Below, in pieces: positions 16,801-24,295 of a DNA stretch of 64,000 bases. The notes below the pieces were generated by a model. That model did no database searches. It was not told the DNA's origin and saw only the letters and a program-made list of their open reading frames with translations. Made by a program: the position numbers and the translations under genes. Every line of letters begins with the position of its first letter. Positions within the stretch are counted from its first letter, which is position 1. The stretch is from Streptomyces aureocirculatus. Lineage in GTDB: Bacteria; Actinomycetota; Actinomycetes; Streptomycetales; Streptomycetaceae. The stretch covers positions 1 through 64,000 of the forward strand of contig NZ_JOAP01000044.1 in NCBI RefSeq assembly GCF_000720475.1, read 5' to 3'.

Positions 16801-18425
16801 ACTTCGCCGACCAGGTGCGCACGATCACCGACAACGACGGAGTCGACGTTGTCCTCAACTCACTGTCCGGAGAAGCCATCCCGCGCAGCCTCGAACTGCT
16901 GCGGGCTGGCGGCCGCTTCCTCGAACTCGGCAAACGCGACTTCTACGAGAACCGGCAACTTCTGCTGCGGCCGTTCACCGACAACCTCGCCTTCTTCGGC
17001 GTCGACCTCAACAAAGTCATCTCCAACCCGCGTCTGCTGGCCGACCTCCAGGCACAATTCGAAGATCCTGCATTGGACGAGGTATGCCGTCCGCTGCCGC
17101 ACACCGCCTTTCCCGCTGCACGCGTCCAGGAAGCCTTCACCTTCCTGCAGCACTCCCGCCACATCGGCAAAGTCCTCGTCACCTTCGACCCCCTCGACGA
17201 GCCCCCGCACGTCCGGCCCCTCCCTCGATCCCCCCGGCTCGACCCCCGCGGCACCTACCTCATCACCGGCGGCACCAGCGGATTCGGCGCGGCGACCGCA
17301 CAGTGGCTCGCCGCGCTCGGAGCCCGGCACATCGCCCTGACCAGCCGACGCGGCCCTGCTGCACCGGAGGCCGCGGCCACTCTCAGCGCACTGCACGAGC
17401 AGGGTGTAGAGGCCACCGCGTACGCGGCCGACGCCGCCGACCTGGCCGCCATGACCCGGGTCGTCACACAACTGGATGCCGGCGGGCATCCGCTCCGCGG
17501 TGTCGTCCATGCCGCCATGCACCTCGATGACGAACTGCTTTCGAACCTGGATGACGAACGCCTGGCCGCCGTAATGCGCCCCAAGATCGGCGGGGCACTC
17601 GTCCTGGACCGGCTCACCCGCAACCGGGACTGCGACCTCTTCCTGATGTACTCCTCGGGCACCGCGAGCGTCGGCAATCTGCGCCAGGCCCCCTACGCGG
17701 CCGGAAACCTCTACCTGGAGGCGCTGGTTCGCAACCGCCGCCGGCGAGGCCAGGCCGGGCTCGCCATCGCTTGGGGCATGCTGGGAGAGACCGGTTACGC
17801 GGCCCGCAACGAACTGACCGCATCCATGGCCAGTCTCGGCATCGAGCCGATCAGCACGACGGAAGCGTTCACCGCCGCCCGGGTACTCCTGCAGCAGGAT
17901 GCCGATGTCGCCGGTGTCGTGCGCTACGACGCCGCCCGGGTGCGTCATCTGCTGCCGCTCGCAGGAAGCCCCCGCTTGGCCGGTCTGTTCCCCGCCGTCA
18001 GCGGGACCCAGACCGACGGTGCACAGCTACGCGAGCTCGGACAACTGTCGGCGGACGAGGCACTGCTGCGCCTCGCCGATCTCATCGCCGCACAGATCGC
18101 CGACGTACTGCACATGGACAAAGCACTGCTCGACGTCCACCGTCCCCTCGACGAGTACGGCCTGGACTCCCTCATGACAGCCGAACTGCTCGTCAAACTC
18201 CAGCAGGAATTCAACCTCGAGATCCCGCCCATGGAACTAATGCGCTACATCAAGGGCAACATCACTGATCTGGCGCAAGTCATCCAGCTACGCCTGGGCC
18301 TGGGGCACAGCACTCAATCCGCCCAGACAGTCTCGATCTCGACGGACACCCGACCCCAACAGGCGGCAACCCTGCCGCGCCAACCAGAAGCAACTGCCGA
18401 AGGCATGGCCCGGAATCCTTCCTGA
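10887..18425 (+). CDS. iterative-type highly reducing type I PKS (KS-AT-DH-MT-ER-KR-ACP)
   Basis: 2512 residues from ATG 10887 (GAAGGG 9 nt upstream); the open frame reaches back to 10827. One complete module. KS has DTACSSSL (Cys182), EAHGTGT (His317) and NTGHLEP (His356). AT has GHSVGE (Ser625) and YAFHS near 725, closer to malonyl- than methylmalonyl-type (YASH). DH has HRVAGSVLMP (His923) and LLDAALQ (Asp1084). C-methyltransferase has LEVGAGTGG near 1390. Then a structural pseudo-KR, an ER (LNYRDLMQ, HGAAGGVGLAA near 1920), a KR with ITGGTSGFG, LDD (B-type), YSSG and catalytic Tyr near 2270 in YAAGN, and an ACP with GLDSL (Ser2428). All catalytic residues are present. This order is that of fungal highly reducing PKSs and mycobacterial lipid PKSs, so iterative synthesis of a methyl-branched saturated chain is inferred. 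There is no thioesterase; release probably needs a separate protein. Confidence 0.95.
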   Translation: MHREPSALDERAIAVVGASCRLPGGITGLEQMWDALRDQRDLITEMPADRFDTSRFVDTQMPRPGKSYTAAGGFLDDVAGFDSAYFGIPPKEAAQMDPHHRLLLELATEALDDAAIDPEMLAGTDTAVYVGISDTSYASSHIYDPRGMNPYTMSGGALSIAANRLSHTFDLRGPSMVVDTACSSSLVALDRGCRTLWEGTSRTVLCGGANVLLSPYHYVGFSQAAMLSRRGRCAAFDADADGFVRAEGGGLVVLKRLPDAVADGDRVLGLILGTGSNCDGRTMGLALPSAEAQEALLRSTYARAGVHPNELVYFEAHGTGTAVGDPLEARAIGQALGMRRIAGPLPIGSVKTNTGHLEPASGMAGLCKALLVLRHRLIPASLHAAQPSPDIDFTGLGIDLVAENRPLADTPRPVVGVNSFGFGGANAHAIVAAAPPPTAPAPCTPPPEGLPVLVSARTEPALAEAASRMARRLTDADPHEFYDIAYTSCRRRAKHEHRAAVLAATAEDAAERLTLLTSTGKSSLVKAVRAGRVAFVYAGNGTQWAGMGADLMAHDAVFQEAVKEVDGHLAPLLGWSITDYLAKPAQQWQLAPTEVTQPLLFAVQAGLTRMLRAWGVDPAVAFGHSVGEVAAAYAAGALTLAQACQVIAVRSQAQAETAGSGRMAAAGLPREQAVQKVEESAGQLEIAGINSDQDVTFAGSAEALAVLGEHLTAQGVFFRDLDMDYAFHSSAMDPQHEPVRAALTTLTPQPARVPFISTVTGSWHNGAELDATYWWRNLREPVAFAAAVKEALDDGVDIFLEISPHPALRTYLRRLTAARPQTTTAVLPTLRRGADGPLAMAGTRAALLAAGARTDWTRYFPRPGQVTGLFPYPWQRARHWNVPADRTYRRPAEHPLLGSRIPAPSPLWSGPVEPVRIPWLADHRVAGSVLMPATGYVEMAQAAARAVLDAPVEVEHLDISSALVVPWADASAVHLQVALNPDDGVLMVSSTDDHSREPRLHARARVRALIASRPAPLELDALAARCTQQITAEEHYTACARAGLDYGPSFRVLSELHTDGTHVLARYAHQSPGAPYAAHPALLDAALQAGFPLLADLVAQGQAYLPASIGAVRVWATPSAAGCITVRERSRTENEVCWDVTIADPDGTVTARLEGCRLRRFSGSARTSVAVHHTVLRVARHENESGPAHSPVPLPAQVTDVCAPRIAEACKQFRELRFAEFTADGSAMWVRELAAAVASLLPDPLASFTWDELVGHGMQERHLRLTRLMQPAMERHGVLHRKANGRLCLSDDPAGTDATHAAWVRKYPQFLATQALFAQHSAHLADILRGVRDPMELLADETSAKMLEQFYDTAPFCRLANRLAQTMLQEIVRNWPAGRPLRILEVGAGTGGLTAALLPLLPADLTRYCFTDASPFFFSRARKRFAAYDFLDYRTLDLDVPPSEQGFTPYSFDLVVAGNALHTANDLARAVRHVAGLLAPGGGLLATEVHDPEVLAPIFGTLDSFYSNTDTALRPRSILLPRAQWPGLLKEAGFQHVVNGTDNSHHDGSVLLATLPVTPSHDALAQPGLAAQTSFLVTAETPDELPFAQTLAETLPPHNGRAAVAALAPETCEQWQDLLSLAAAGEEAGTPGVLLVLGRATEDDPDAAISRTARRAGVLRAGLAACASGLADHNRADVWVVTRPSGAVESGMEAEQPADAAIWGMTRCLSNELPQVCLRRVSLHRTADLQHDARRIARELSAPGDEDEIILAEHGRFVPREQHRPTTRAAAKGLSYTLKTHNPGLSYTLAWHETVRPTPGPGEVLLEVKAAALNYRDLMQSTGLLPAEAVEGTLSEIGMGLECAGIVAACGEGVTHVQPGDRVAGMAAASLSSYTLSRAEGLLPLPADMTFAQAATRPVAYATVLYSLRTLARLQPGETVLVHGAAGGVGLAALNYAAHCGAHVIATAGSDLKRNCLRAVGIKHVLDSRSLDFADQVRTITDNDGVDVVLNSLSGEAIPRSLELLRAGGRFLELGKRDFYENRQLLLRPFTDNLAFFGVDLNKVISNPRLLADLQAQFEDPALDEVCRPLPHTAFPAARVQEAFTFLQHSRHIGKVLVTFDPLDEPPHVRPLPRSPRLDPRGTYLITGGTSGFGAATAQWLAALGARHIALTSRRGPAAPEAAATLSALHEQGVEATAYAADAADLAAMTRVVTQLDAGGHPLRGVVHAAMHLDDELLSNLDDERLAAVMRPKIGGALVLDRLTRNRDCDLFLMYSSGTASVGNLRQAPYAAGNLYLEALVRNRRRRGQAGLAIAWGMLGETGYAARNELTASMASLGIEPISTTEAFTAARVLLQQDADVAGVVRYDAARVRHLLPLAGSPRLAGLFPAVSGTQTDGAQLRELGQLSADEALLRLADLIAAQIADVLHMDKALLDVHRPLDEYGLDSLMTAELLVKLQQEFNLEIPPMELMRYIKGNITDLAQVIQLRLGLGHSTQSAQTVSISTDTRPQQAATLPRQPEATAEGMARNPS

Positions 18426-18434
18426 CTCCCTGTT

Positions 18435-18457
18435 CGCCGCCGCCCCGCGCGGCGGCG
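18435..18457 (+). terminator. GC hairpin after the first PKS
   Basis: 9-bp stem (CGCCGCCGC / GCGGCGGCG) with a 5-nt loop, beginning 9 bp after the PKS stop. It is followed by no T-run. The position suggests a transcription terminator. Confidence 0.45.
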
Positions 18458-18730
18458 AGCGCCACAACACCCCGTGCAGGACGTCGACGATATCAACTCC
18501 TCGGACAACCGCAGCATCTGGCGTCGGCTTGCCCGTCTTGCACGCCTCCCGACCGGCCGGGGATGGCAGGGCAGCTACTGCACCGCGTTTTTGTAAGGGA
18601 GCGTCAGTGACAGGAGATCTCGCATGAGGTCAGGAGAGCAAGCAGACGAGGTAATTCGCAAGGGCGCCAGAACTTGCCGGGCCGACTCCCCGCTCACCCG
18701 ACGACAGGCGCGGTCGACGGGCGAGCGTCA

Positions 18731-18870
18731 CTACGGCCGGCCCACGACGACTGCAGCATTGTGGCCACCGAAACCGAACGACTCACTGACCGCTACTGTC
18801 ACCGGCGTGCTCTGGGGGGTGCGGGTGACGTTGATGCGTACGCCTTCGTCGACTCTTCGCAGATTACCGG
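18731..18870 (-). pseudogene. C-terminal fragment of a FabF-type ketosynthase
   Basis: Reading leftward from the IS edge, 45 codons end in VAVSESFGFGGHNAAVVVGR followed by P and TAG at 18733-18731. SFGFGGHNA is the hallmark C-terminal motif of FabF/KAS II-type ketosynthases. The rest of the gene is missing: its 5' side is cut exactly at the IS701 target site (CCGG at 18867-18870), and no continuation is found on the other side of the element. A third ketosynthase gene therefore once lay between the two PKSs or was brought in with the debris. Confidence 0.65.
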
Positions 18871-20401
18871 TAGTTCGTTAAATCCGGCGGTGGTGGGGAT
18901 TGACGACGGGTCGGTCTGGTCGTAGGCCGGTAGCAGGAGCCAACTTCCTTGCCGGGGGCTGAAGATGACTGCTCGCCGTCCGTGTCCGCCCGCTCCGGGA
19001 CCGTTGGAGGACTACGCGGCCCGGTTCGACGACCTCTTCTTCAGCCTGGCACAGCGGCGAGGGTTTCGTGAGTATCTGACCGGGCTGCTGGCGCCGCGGG
19101 AGCGGAACAAGACGATCACCTGCCTGGCAGGGGCGGAGCCGGTGGCCGGTGCGGGGAAGCCGGGGGTGTAGCGGCTGCAGTTCTTCCTGTCCGAGTCGCC
19201 CTGGGAGGCCGAGCAGGTCAACGACCGGCGGCTTGAGCTGCTGCGCGAGGAGCCGGCGACCGCTCCGCACGACGGTGGAGTCATCGTGATCGACGACTCC
19301 GGGGACCGCAAGGACGGCCGGGCCACCGCCAACGTGGGCCGGCAGTGGCTGGGGCGGCTGGGCAAAACGGACAACGGCATTGTCACGGTGACTACGGTGT
19401 GGACTAACGGCCGTGTGTACTACCCGCTGCACGCGACTCCCTACACCCCTGCTCATCACTTCGCCCGCGGCCGGTCCGACCCGGCCTTCCGCACGAAACC
19501 GCAGCTGGCCGCTGCCCTCGCGGCCCGCGGGAAGGCAGCGGGCTTCGGCTGCCGGGCGAATGGTCGCCGACTGCGCCTACTCCGTCAGCGACGACTGGTA
19601 CCTCGCGCTGCGCGCGGCCGGCCTGGCCTACGTGGTCGCGCTCAGGCCGCACCGCGGCACCTGGGCCCGGGCCGACCAGCCGCACACTCCCATTGCGGCC
19701 GCCCGCGCCCTGACCTGGCGCGATGCCAAGCGTCCCGGCGACTGGACGCCCGTGGAGCGTCACTTCCGCGACGGGCACACCGAGAACTGGTGGGCCGCCG
19801 ACGCCCGCCTGGGCGGCTACGGCCCCGACTCACCCTGCCGACTGGTCGTGGCCACCACCGACCCAGCCCGGCTGCCGGAGAAGGCCACCTGGTACCTGGC
19901 CACCAACCTGCCCCACCCTGATGCACCCCACGCCGCCACCGGCCTGCACCCGCCGGCCGGCCTCGCCGAGATCGTGCGCCTCTACGGACTGCGGCCGTGG
20001 ATCGAGCAGAGCTACAAGCAGATCAAGGACGAACTCGGCTGGGCCGACTTCCAAGTCCGCTCCGACCGCGCCATCCGCCGCCATCAGACCCTGGTCAACT
20101 GCGCTTTCTCCTTCTGCTGGGACCAGTGGTTCACCCCACCCGGACCCCTGGATGCCTCCGCGCCGGACCCCTGCCCCGACGAGGGGCCGCAGAGGGGGGC
20201 CAACCAGACCCCACCAGCACCAACAGCCCTGCTGGCCAAGGGCCTTACGGGCCATCCGTTCCTGGCTCACCCCCGCCGTCACCCTCAACCGGTGGTGGCA
20301 AGCCTGGACGGACAAGGACCCACCCTCCGAGCTCCAGGCCCTGATCGACGCGGTCACCACCGGACATGGCATTGACCTCTACCACCGGATTTAACGAACT
20401 A
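18871..20401 (+). mobile_element. IS701-family insertion sequence, complete but inactive
   Basis: 1531 bp bounded by inverted repeats: TAGTTCGTTAAATCCGG at 18871-18887 is repeated perfectly in reverse complement at 20385-20401, with partial match beyond. The 4-bp sequence CCGG flanks both ends (18867-18870 and 20402-20405) as target-site duplication, the size expected for IS701. Inside is a single plus-strand transposase, now a pseudogene. Confidence 0.8.
18965..20394 (+). pseudogene. IS701-family DDE transposase with TAG and two frameshifts
   Basis: The N-terminal part (LEDYAARFDDLFFSLAQRRG) runs from ATG 18965 to an in-frame TAG at 19169. The same frame continues with QFFLSESPWEAEQVNDRRLE and IVIDDSGDRKDG (first catalytic Asp), and at about 19560 the sequence shifts to the frame of MVADCAYSVSDDWYLALRAA (second Asp region) and RPWIEQSYKQIKDELGWADF (Glu region). 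Near 20200 it shifts again, to the authentic C-terminus (SWLTPAVTLNRWWQAW ... GHGIDLYHRI, TAA at 20392-20394). The layout is otherwise colinear with intact IS701 transposases of about 400-450 residues, so decay is by three small events. Confidence 0.8.
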
Positions 20402-20488
20402 CCGGTAGAAGGCTCATGAAGATCTTGGTGAGGGCCTTCTGGGTTCGGAGCGGATTGCGAGATCTCCACCAGTACTCAGGAGTTTCTC

Positions 20489-20665
20489 GTGTCCCACCGT
20501 GATGCCCGGCTGGCTCCAACCCGCAGGCTGTGTCTGGCCAGGTGTGTCGTGGACGGCGGCTGGCCGTTGCGGCGGGCCGCGGAACGCTTCCAGCTCAGTC
20601 ACACCACCGTCGTCCGCTGGACGAGCCGCTCGGGCCTGTCGCATACCGTGGCCGTGCTCTCGAGG
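20489..20665 (+). mobile_element. IS481-like transposase N-terminal fragment
   Basis: A GTG at 20489 with AGGAG 8 nt upstream starts SHRDARLAPTRRLCLARCVV followed by DGGWPLRRAAERFQLSHTTV. This is the N-terminal helix-turn-helix of IS481-family transposases (SHRNARLTxxGRxLLxxRV pattern). The similarity ends at about 20665, although the frame stays open to 20752. It lies just outside the right end of the IS701 element. Confidence 0.55.
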
Positions 20666-20868
20666 CGGCACACATCGTCAATTTCGCCTTCCCCACGCTG
20701 GACCGTTGCGCAGCCCGGGCGGCAGCCCGGTGGGGTTGCCACAGTAGGGTGACCGGCGTTTGCCAGTTGCTGTGTGTGCAGGTGGACTTGACAGGCGCGG
20801 CCGCAGCCCTCCTTGCAGAACCTGACTTGTGATCGGGGGGGGGATCGCCGGTATCGCCTACTGCTGGC

Positions 20869-21162
20869 TTAACTTGCCCTGGGGACGTACGAAGTGCTGC
20901 CGCTCTCAGCCGATGGTGAAGGCGTCGCGGCCAAAGACGCTGCCCTTGCGTGGTGGTGAGTGCGTTTTCGTCGAACCAGTTCCTCCAGAGCGGTCCCGTG
21001 CTTGTAGTCGAGCTGGTTCTGCTCCACGACCGATGTGGAGCCGCCGTCGACGGCGTGCTCGTCGGCAGCAGGTTTCGCTCGGCCAGCCGGTGGGTGGCGG
21101 GGCAGGGACTTGCTGTCGTAGAGCACGGCCGAGGTGATGGTCACGTCCGTGATGATGATCAC
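20869..21162 (-). CDS. small hypothetical protein coupled to the MMPL gene
   Basis: 97 residues if started at GTG 21162, which overlaps the MMPL stop (GTGA). The first 60 codons have G/C third positions almost throughout, which supports real coding. N-terminus IIITDVTITSAVLYDSKSLP is beta-like; the middle is acidic (AADEHAVDGGSTSVVEQNQL) and the tail is His/Arg- and Ser-rich. No family recognised. The end of the frame is less convincing, so the gene may be truncated by the neighbouring IS debris. Confidence 0.4.
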   Translation of the reverse strand: MIIITDVTITSAVLYDSKSLPRHPPAGRAKPAADEHAVDGGSTSVVEQNQLDYKHGTALEELVRRKRTHHHARAASLAATPSPSAESGSTSYVPRAS

Positions 21163-23477
21163 CGCGCCGTCGTGGAGTTGGGCTCGGGAGCGGGTGCGCT
21201 GTCGCGCGCAGCGGGGAGCCCGGTGCGGGTGCTGGGGCCGATGTGTCGGTGCCATCGGTCTGCGCCGATACGTCGGTGGAGAGCGGCGAGGGGGCGTGGC
21301 GCCCACCAGTTGGCGCGCCCGGTCAATTGCATGAACGCCGGCACCAGCACGCCACGTACGACGGTGGCGTCGACCAGGACCGCGAGCGCGAGCCCCAGGC
21401 CGACCAGTTTGAGGAGGGTGATGGCCGAGGAGACCAGGGGCAGCAGGGCGACCGCGAAGATCACTGCCGCCACGGTGATCATTCTTCCCGTACGGGCGAG
21501 GCCGGTGATGACCGCGTTCCGGTGATGGCCGGTGCGCCGGTACTCCTCTTGGATACGGGAGATGAGGAACAGCTCGTAGTCGACGGAGAGGGCGAAGGCC
21601 GCACCGAAGATCAGCACTGGCATGGAGGTCTCCAGCTCGCCGGTGACTGTGAAGTCTCCGAGGACGCTGCGCAGATGTCCGTCCTGGAACACGTACACCA
21701 TCGCTCCGAAACTGGCGCTCAGGCTCAACGCGCCCATGCTCACCGCTTTCACGGGGATGAGGATGGAGCCAGTGAAAAGGAACAGGAGCAAAAGCACCGC
21801 CCCCACAACGATCGCCGCGGCTGTCGGCAGTACCCCCAGGACAGCGTTCTTGGTGTCGAGCACACGGGCCGGGCGCCCCGAGACGAGGTGACGCCCGGGG
21901 GAGGACAGCGCGCGCAGCTCCCGCACCAGGGGTTCATCGGCCGAGGGCGGCCCCTCAGCGATCACCGAGAGCCAGGTGGAACCGGTGCTGACGTACAGCA
22001 GCGAGTCCACCGACGGTCCAGAGGTACGACGTCCTTCACGGTAGGTGCCCAGGGCAGTCCCCACTTCCCCTGTCGTGGGCAGCGCGGAGACTCTGCGGGC
22101 GTAGGCGTCGAGCTCCTCCCGCTGGTCGACGGCGTCGGTGTCGGGCAAGAGGATGGCCAGCGTCCGGGTCCACGGCAGAGGGAACTCCCTCCCGATGCGC
22201 GTCGCTGTGGCGTGGGATTCCGCCTTCTCGGGCAGGACCCTCTCGTCGGTGACCCCGAAGCGGGCGTGGGTGAACGGCATAGCCAGGGCCAGCAGGAACA
22301 AAATCGCGCATCCACCTGCCAGCACCGGCCTGCCGGTGGCAAGGCGTGCGACGCGCAGCCACAGCGGACTTCGGTCGGTACGTCCGCGGCGGCGCAGGGA
22401 GGCAAGCGGATCCAGGCGGTCGATCCGGTGGCCGATGACCAGGAGCAGGGCGGGCAGCACCAGTCGCGTGGCCGCGGCTGCCAATACGACCACACTGATG
22501 CCGGCCAGCGCCAGCGAGCGCAGAAAACTCAGCGGGAAGAGCAGGAGGGCGGCGAAGCAGATCACCATCGTGCCCGCGGAGAACAGCACGGTCCGGCCGA
22601 CCGTGCGCATCGTTGTTTCGACCGCTTCGGGCGGCGCCGCGCCCGCAGCCAGCTCCTCTCGGTAGCGGCTGACGACGAACAGGCCGTAGTCGACGGCCAG
22701 TCCAAATCCGAGGGCGGTGGTGATGTTGAAGGCGAATGCTGACAACGGCATGAAGGTTGACAGCGGTTGAAGGAGGGCGAAGGTGCCGGCTACCGCCAGG
22801 GCGCCGACCGCCGCGGGCAGCAGCGCCGCCGTGAGTGATCCGAAGGCGAACAGCAGCACCAGGGCGGTCAGCGGGGCACCGACGAGTTCTGCGCGGATCA
22901 GTTCCGCATGACTCAGTTCGGTCGCCTGTGCCATCACCCAGGCCGGTCCGGTCGCCGTGACCGTGAACATGCCGCGCGCGCCGGTCAGGTGAGGCACCAA
23001 TTCAGCCGCCCTGCGTGCAGCCACGTCCTCGCTCCCCTGCAGGTCCACCGTGACCAGGGCGGCCCGGCCGTCCTCACTCATCAGCCTGCGGTCTCCCACG
23101 GACCAGTAGGAGAAGACCTCCCCGCCGCCCGTGCGCTCACCCACCCGGCGGGTGAACTCGCGGCCCGCGCGCGCTACTTCTTTGGTGTCGACAGGTTGGT
23201 GCGAGCGCACGTACAACACCAGGTCGGGGATTCCCGCAGCAAAACGCTCTTGGAGCAACGCTTCCGCGTGGGTGGCCTCGGTCCCCTCGGCGATGTACCC
23301 GCCGTTGGACAGCCGGCCCGGCGCCGCGAACGCGGTCAGGGCCAGTACGGTCCCGACGCCCGCCGTGGCGAGCAGCACCCACCACGGACGCCGCGTGCGC
23401 CGGCCAGTCTTGCCACGTCGTCCGTGAGTGGTCTTGCGCATCCGGCCCCATAGACCGCTTCCGGGAAACCGTCGCAT
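21159..23477 (-). CDS. MMPL/RND-family exporter
   Basis: 772 residues from ATG 23477, with AGGAAAGG about 6 nt upstream; the frame extends to 23519 but that start has no such site. Typical MMPL design in two repeats: TM1 near residue 35 (WVLLATAGVGTVLALTAF), an extracytoplasmic domain, five clustered helices (ALTALVLLFAFGSLTAALLP ... LALAGISVVVLAAAA), then a second TM (AILFLLALAMP), a second domain and five more helices (AAIVVGAVLLLLFLFTG ... LKLVGLGLALAVLVDATVVR). Conserved intramembrane charged motifs are present: GLAVDYGLFVVSRYRE and its repeat ALSVDYELFLISRIQEEYR. Such proteins use the proton gradient to export lipids or siderophores. Lying between two PKSs, it is a candidate exporter for their product, but it is not co-directional with them. 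Confidence 0.92.
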   Translation of the reverse strand: MRRFPGSGLWGRMRKTTHGRRGKTGRRTRRPWWVLLATAGVGTVLALTAFAAPGRLSNGGYIAEGTEATHAEALLQERFAAGIPDLVLYVRSHQPVDTKEVARAGREFTRRVGERTGGGEVFSYWSVGDRRLMSEDGRAALVTVDLQGSEDVAARRAAELVPHLTGARGMFTVTATGPAWVMAQATELSHAELIRAELVGAPLTALVLLFAFGSLTAALLPAAVGALAVAGTFALLQPLSTFMPLSAFAFNITTALGFGLAVDYGLFVVSRYREELAAGAAPPEAVETTMRTVGRTVLFSAGTMVICFAALLLFPLSFLRSLALAGISVVVLAAAATRLVLPALLLVIGHRIDRLDPLASLRRRGRTDRSPLWLRVARLATGRPVLAGGCAILFLLALAMPFTHARFGVTDERVLPEKAESHATATRIGREFPLPWTRTLAILLPDTDAVDQREELDAYARRVSALPTTGEVGTALGTYREGRRTSGPSVDSLLYVSTGSTWLSVIAEGPPSADEPLVRELRALSSPGRHLVSGRPARVLDTKNAVLGVLPTAAAIVVGAVLLLLFLFTGSILIPVKAVSMGALSLSASFGAMVYVFQDGHLRSVLGDFTVTGELETSMPVLIFGAAFALSVDYELFLISRIQEEYRRTGHHRNAVITGLARTGRMITVAAVIFAVALLPLVSSAITLLKLVGLGLALAVLVDATVVRGVLVPAFMQLTGRANWWAPRPLAALHRRIGADRWHRHIGPSTRTGLPAARDSAPAPEPNSTTAR

Positions 23478-23692
23478 GTCGGTCCTTTCCTCGACACGGC
23501 GATCTGAGCAAATCAGCACTCAAGAGTCAAACGCCCCATTAGCTCTGGAGAGTGATAAATGGTGATGAAATGCTGCGTTCAGGCGATTCAGCCCACAACG
23601 GTCGTGAATGATGAGCGGGACACGGTGTTTGAGCCAAACCGTCTGACCTCGCCCCGCCACGGGGGTGCCGCCCCAAACTGAAGGAGAACCAC

Positions 23693-24295
23693 ATGCCTGC
23701 TGTGCACCGCCTGCGAGCTGCAGCCGTGACGGCGACCGCCATCCTGACCCTCTTCGCCACGGGAGCCACGAGCCGGGCCGAAACGCAGAGGGCCGCTCCA
23801 GCGCCGACCGCCGCAGCGGCTCACCAAGCCACTCTCAAGTGCTCCCTGCGGACCGGTCCCGGCCAGCGCATCGCTTTCTCACCCGCCGTCACCAGCACCC
23901 CCCGCAAGATCTCGGCCCGGGGCAGCGCGAATCTGGACAACTGCACTTCCCCGAACGGCCGTCAGTCCCGTATCGCTTCGGGTCGCCTCACAGTGAAGGG
24001 AACCGCGCACGCCAACTGTTCGCGTGCCAAGTCGCTCCGGGGTAAGGCCACCGTGACCTGGTACTCCGGACGCAACCGCACCGGCCGCATCGTGGGGCGC
24101 TCCGTCCTTCGCCCTGCCCCGCGCGGCACGAGCGGATACACTCCCGCCGACTCTTTCCTCAACGGAACCATCACCTCCGGCCGCATGGCCCACCGCACCT
24201 TCGCCGGAGCAGCAGTGCCCACCAACAACGTACGCATCTGCCACAGCAGTGGCGTCAGGCACATCAAGGGCCGAGGGGCGCTCAGCATCCGCTGA
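23693..24295 (+). CDS. secreted protein of unknown function
   Basis: 200 residues from ATG 23693 with a strong AAGGAG ribosome site. A Sec signal peptide occupies residues 1-29 (RAAAVTATAILTLFATGA, cleavage likely after SRA). The mature part is basic, Ser/Thr/Gly-rich and predicted beta-rich, with four cysteines spaced along it (KCS, NCT, NCS, ICH), suggesting two disulfides. Small basic secreted proteins of this type are frequent in Streptomyces; I recognise no family. It is divergent from the MMPL gene, separated by a 215-bp region that must contain both promoters. Confidence 0.75.
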   Translation: MPAVHRLRAAAVTATAILTLFATGATSRAETQRAAPAPTAAAAHQATLKCSLRTGPGQRIAFSPAVTSTPRKISARGSANLDNCTSPNGRQSRIASGRLTVKGTAHANCSRAKSLRGKATVTWYSGRNRTGRIVGRSVLRPAPRGTSGYTPADSFLNGTITSGRMAHRTFAGAAVPTNNVRICHSSGVRHIKGRGALSIR

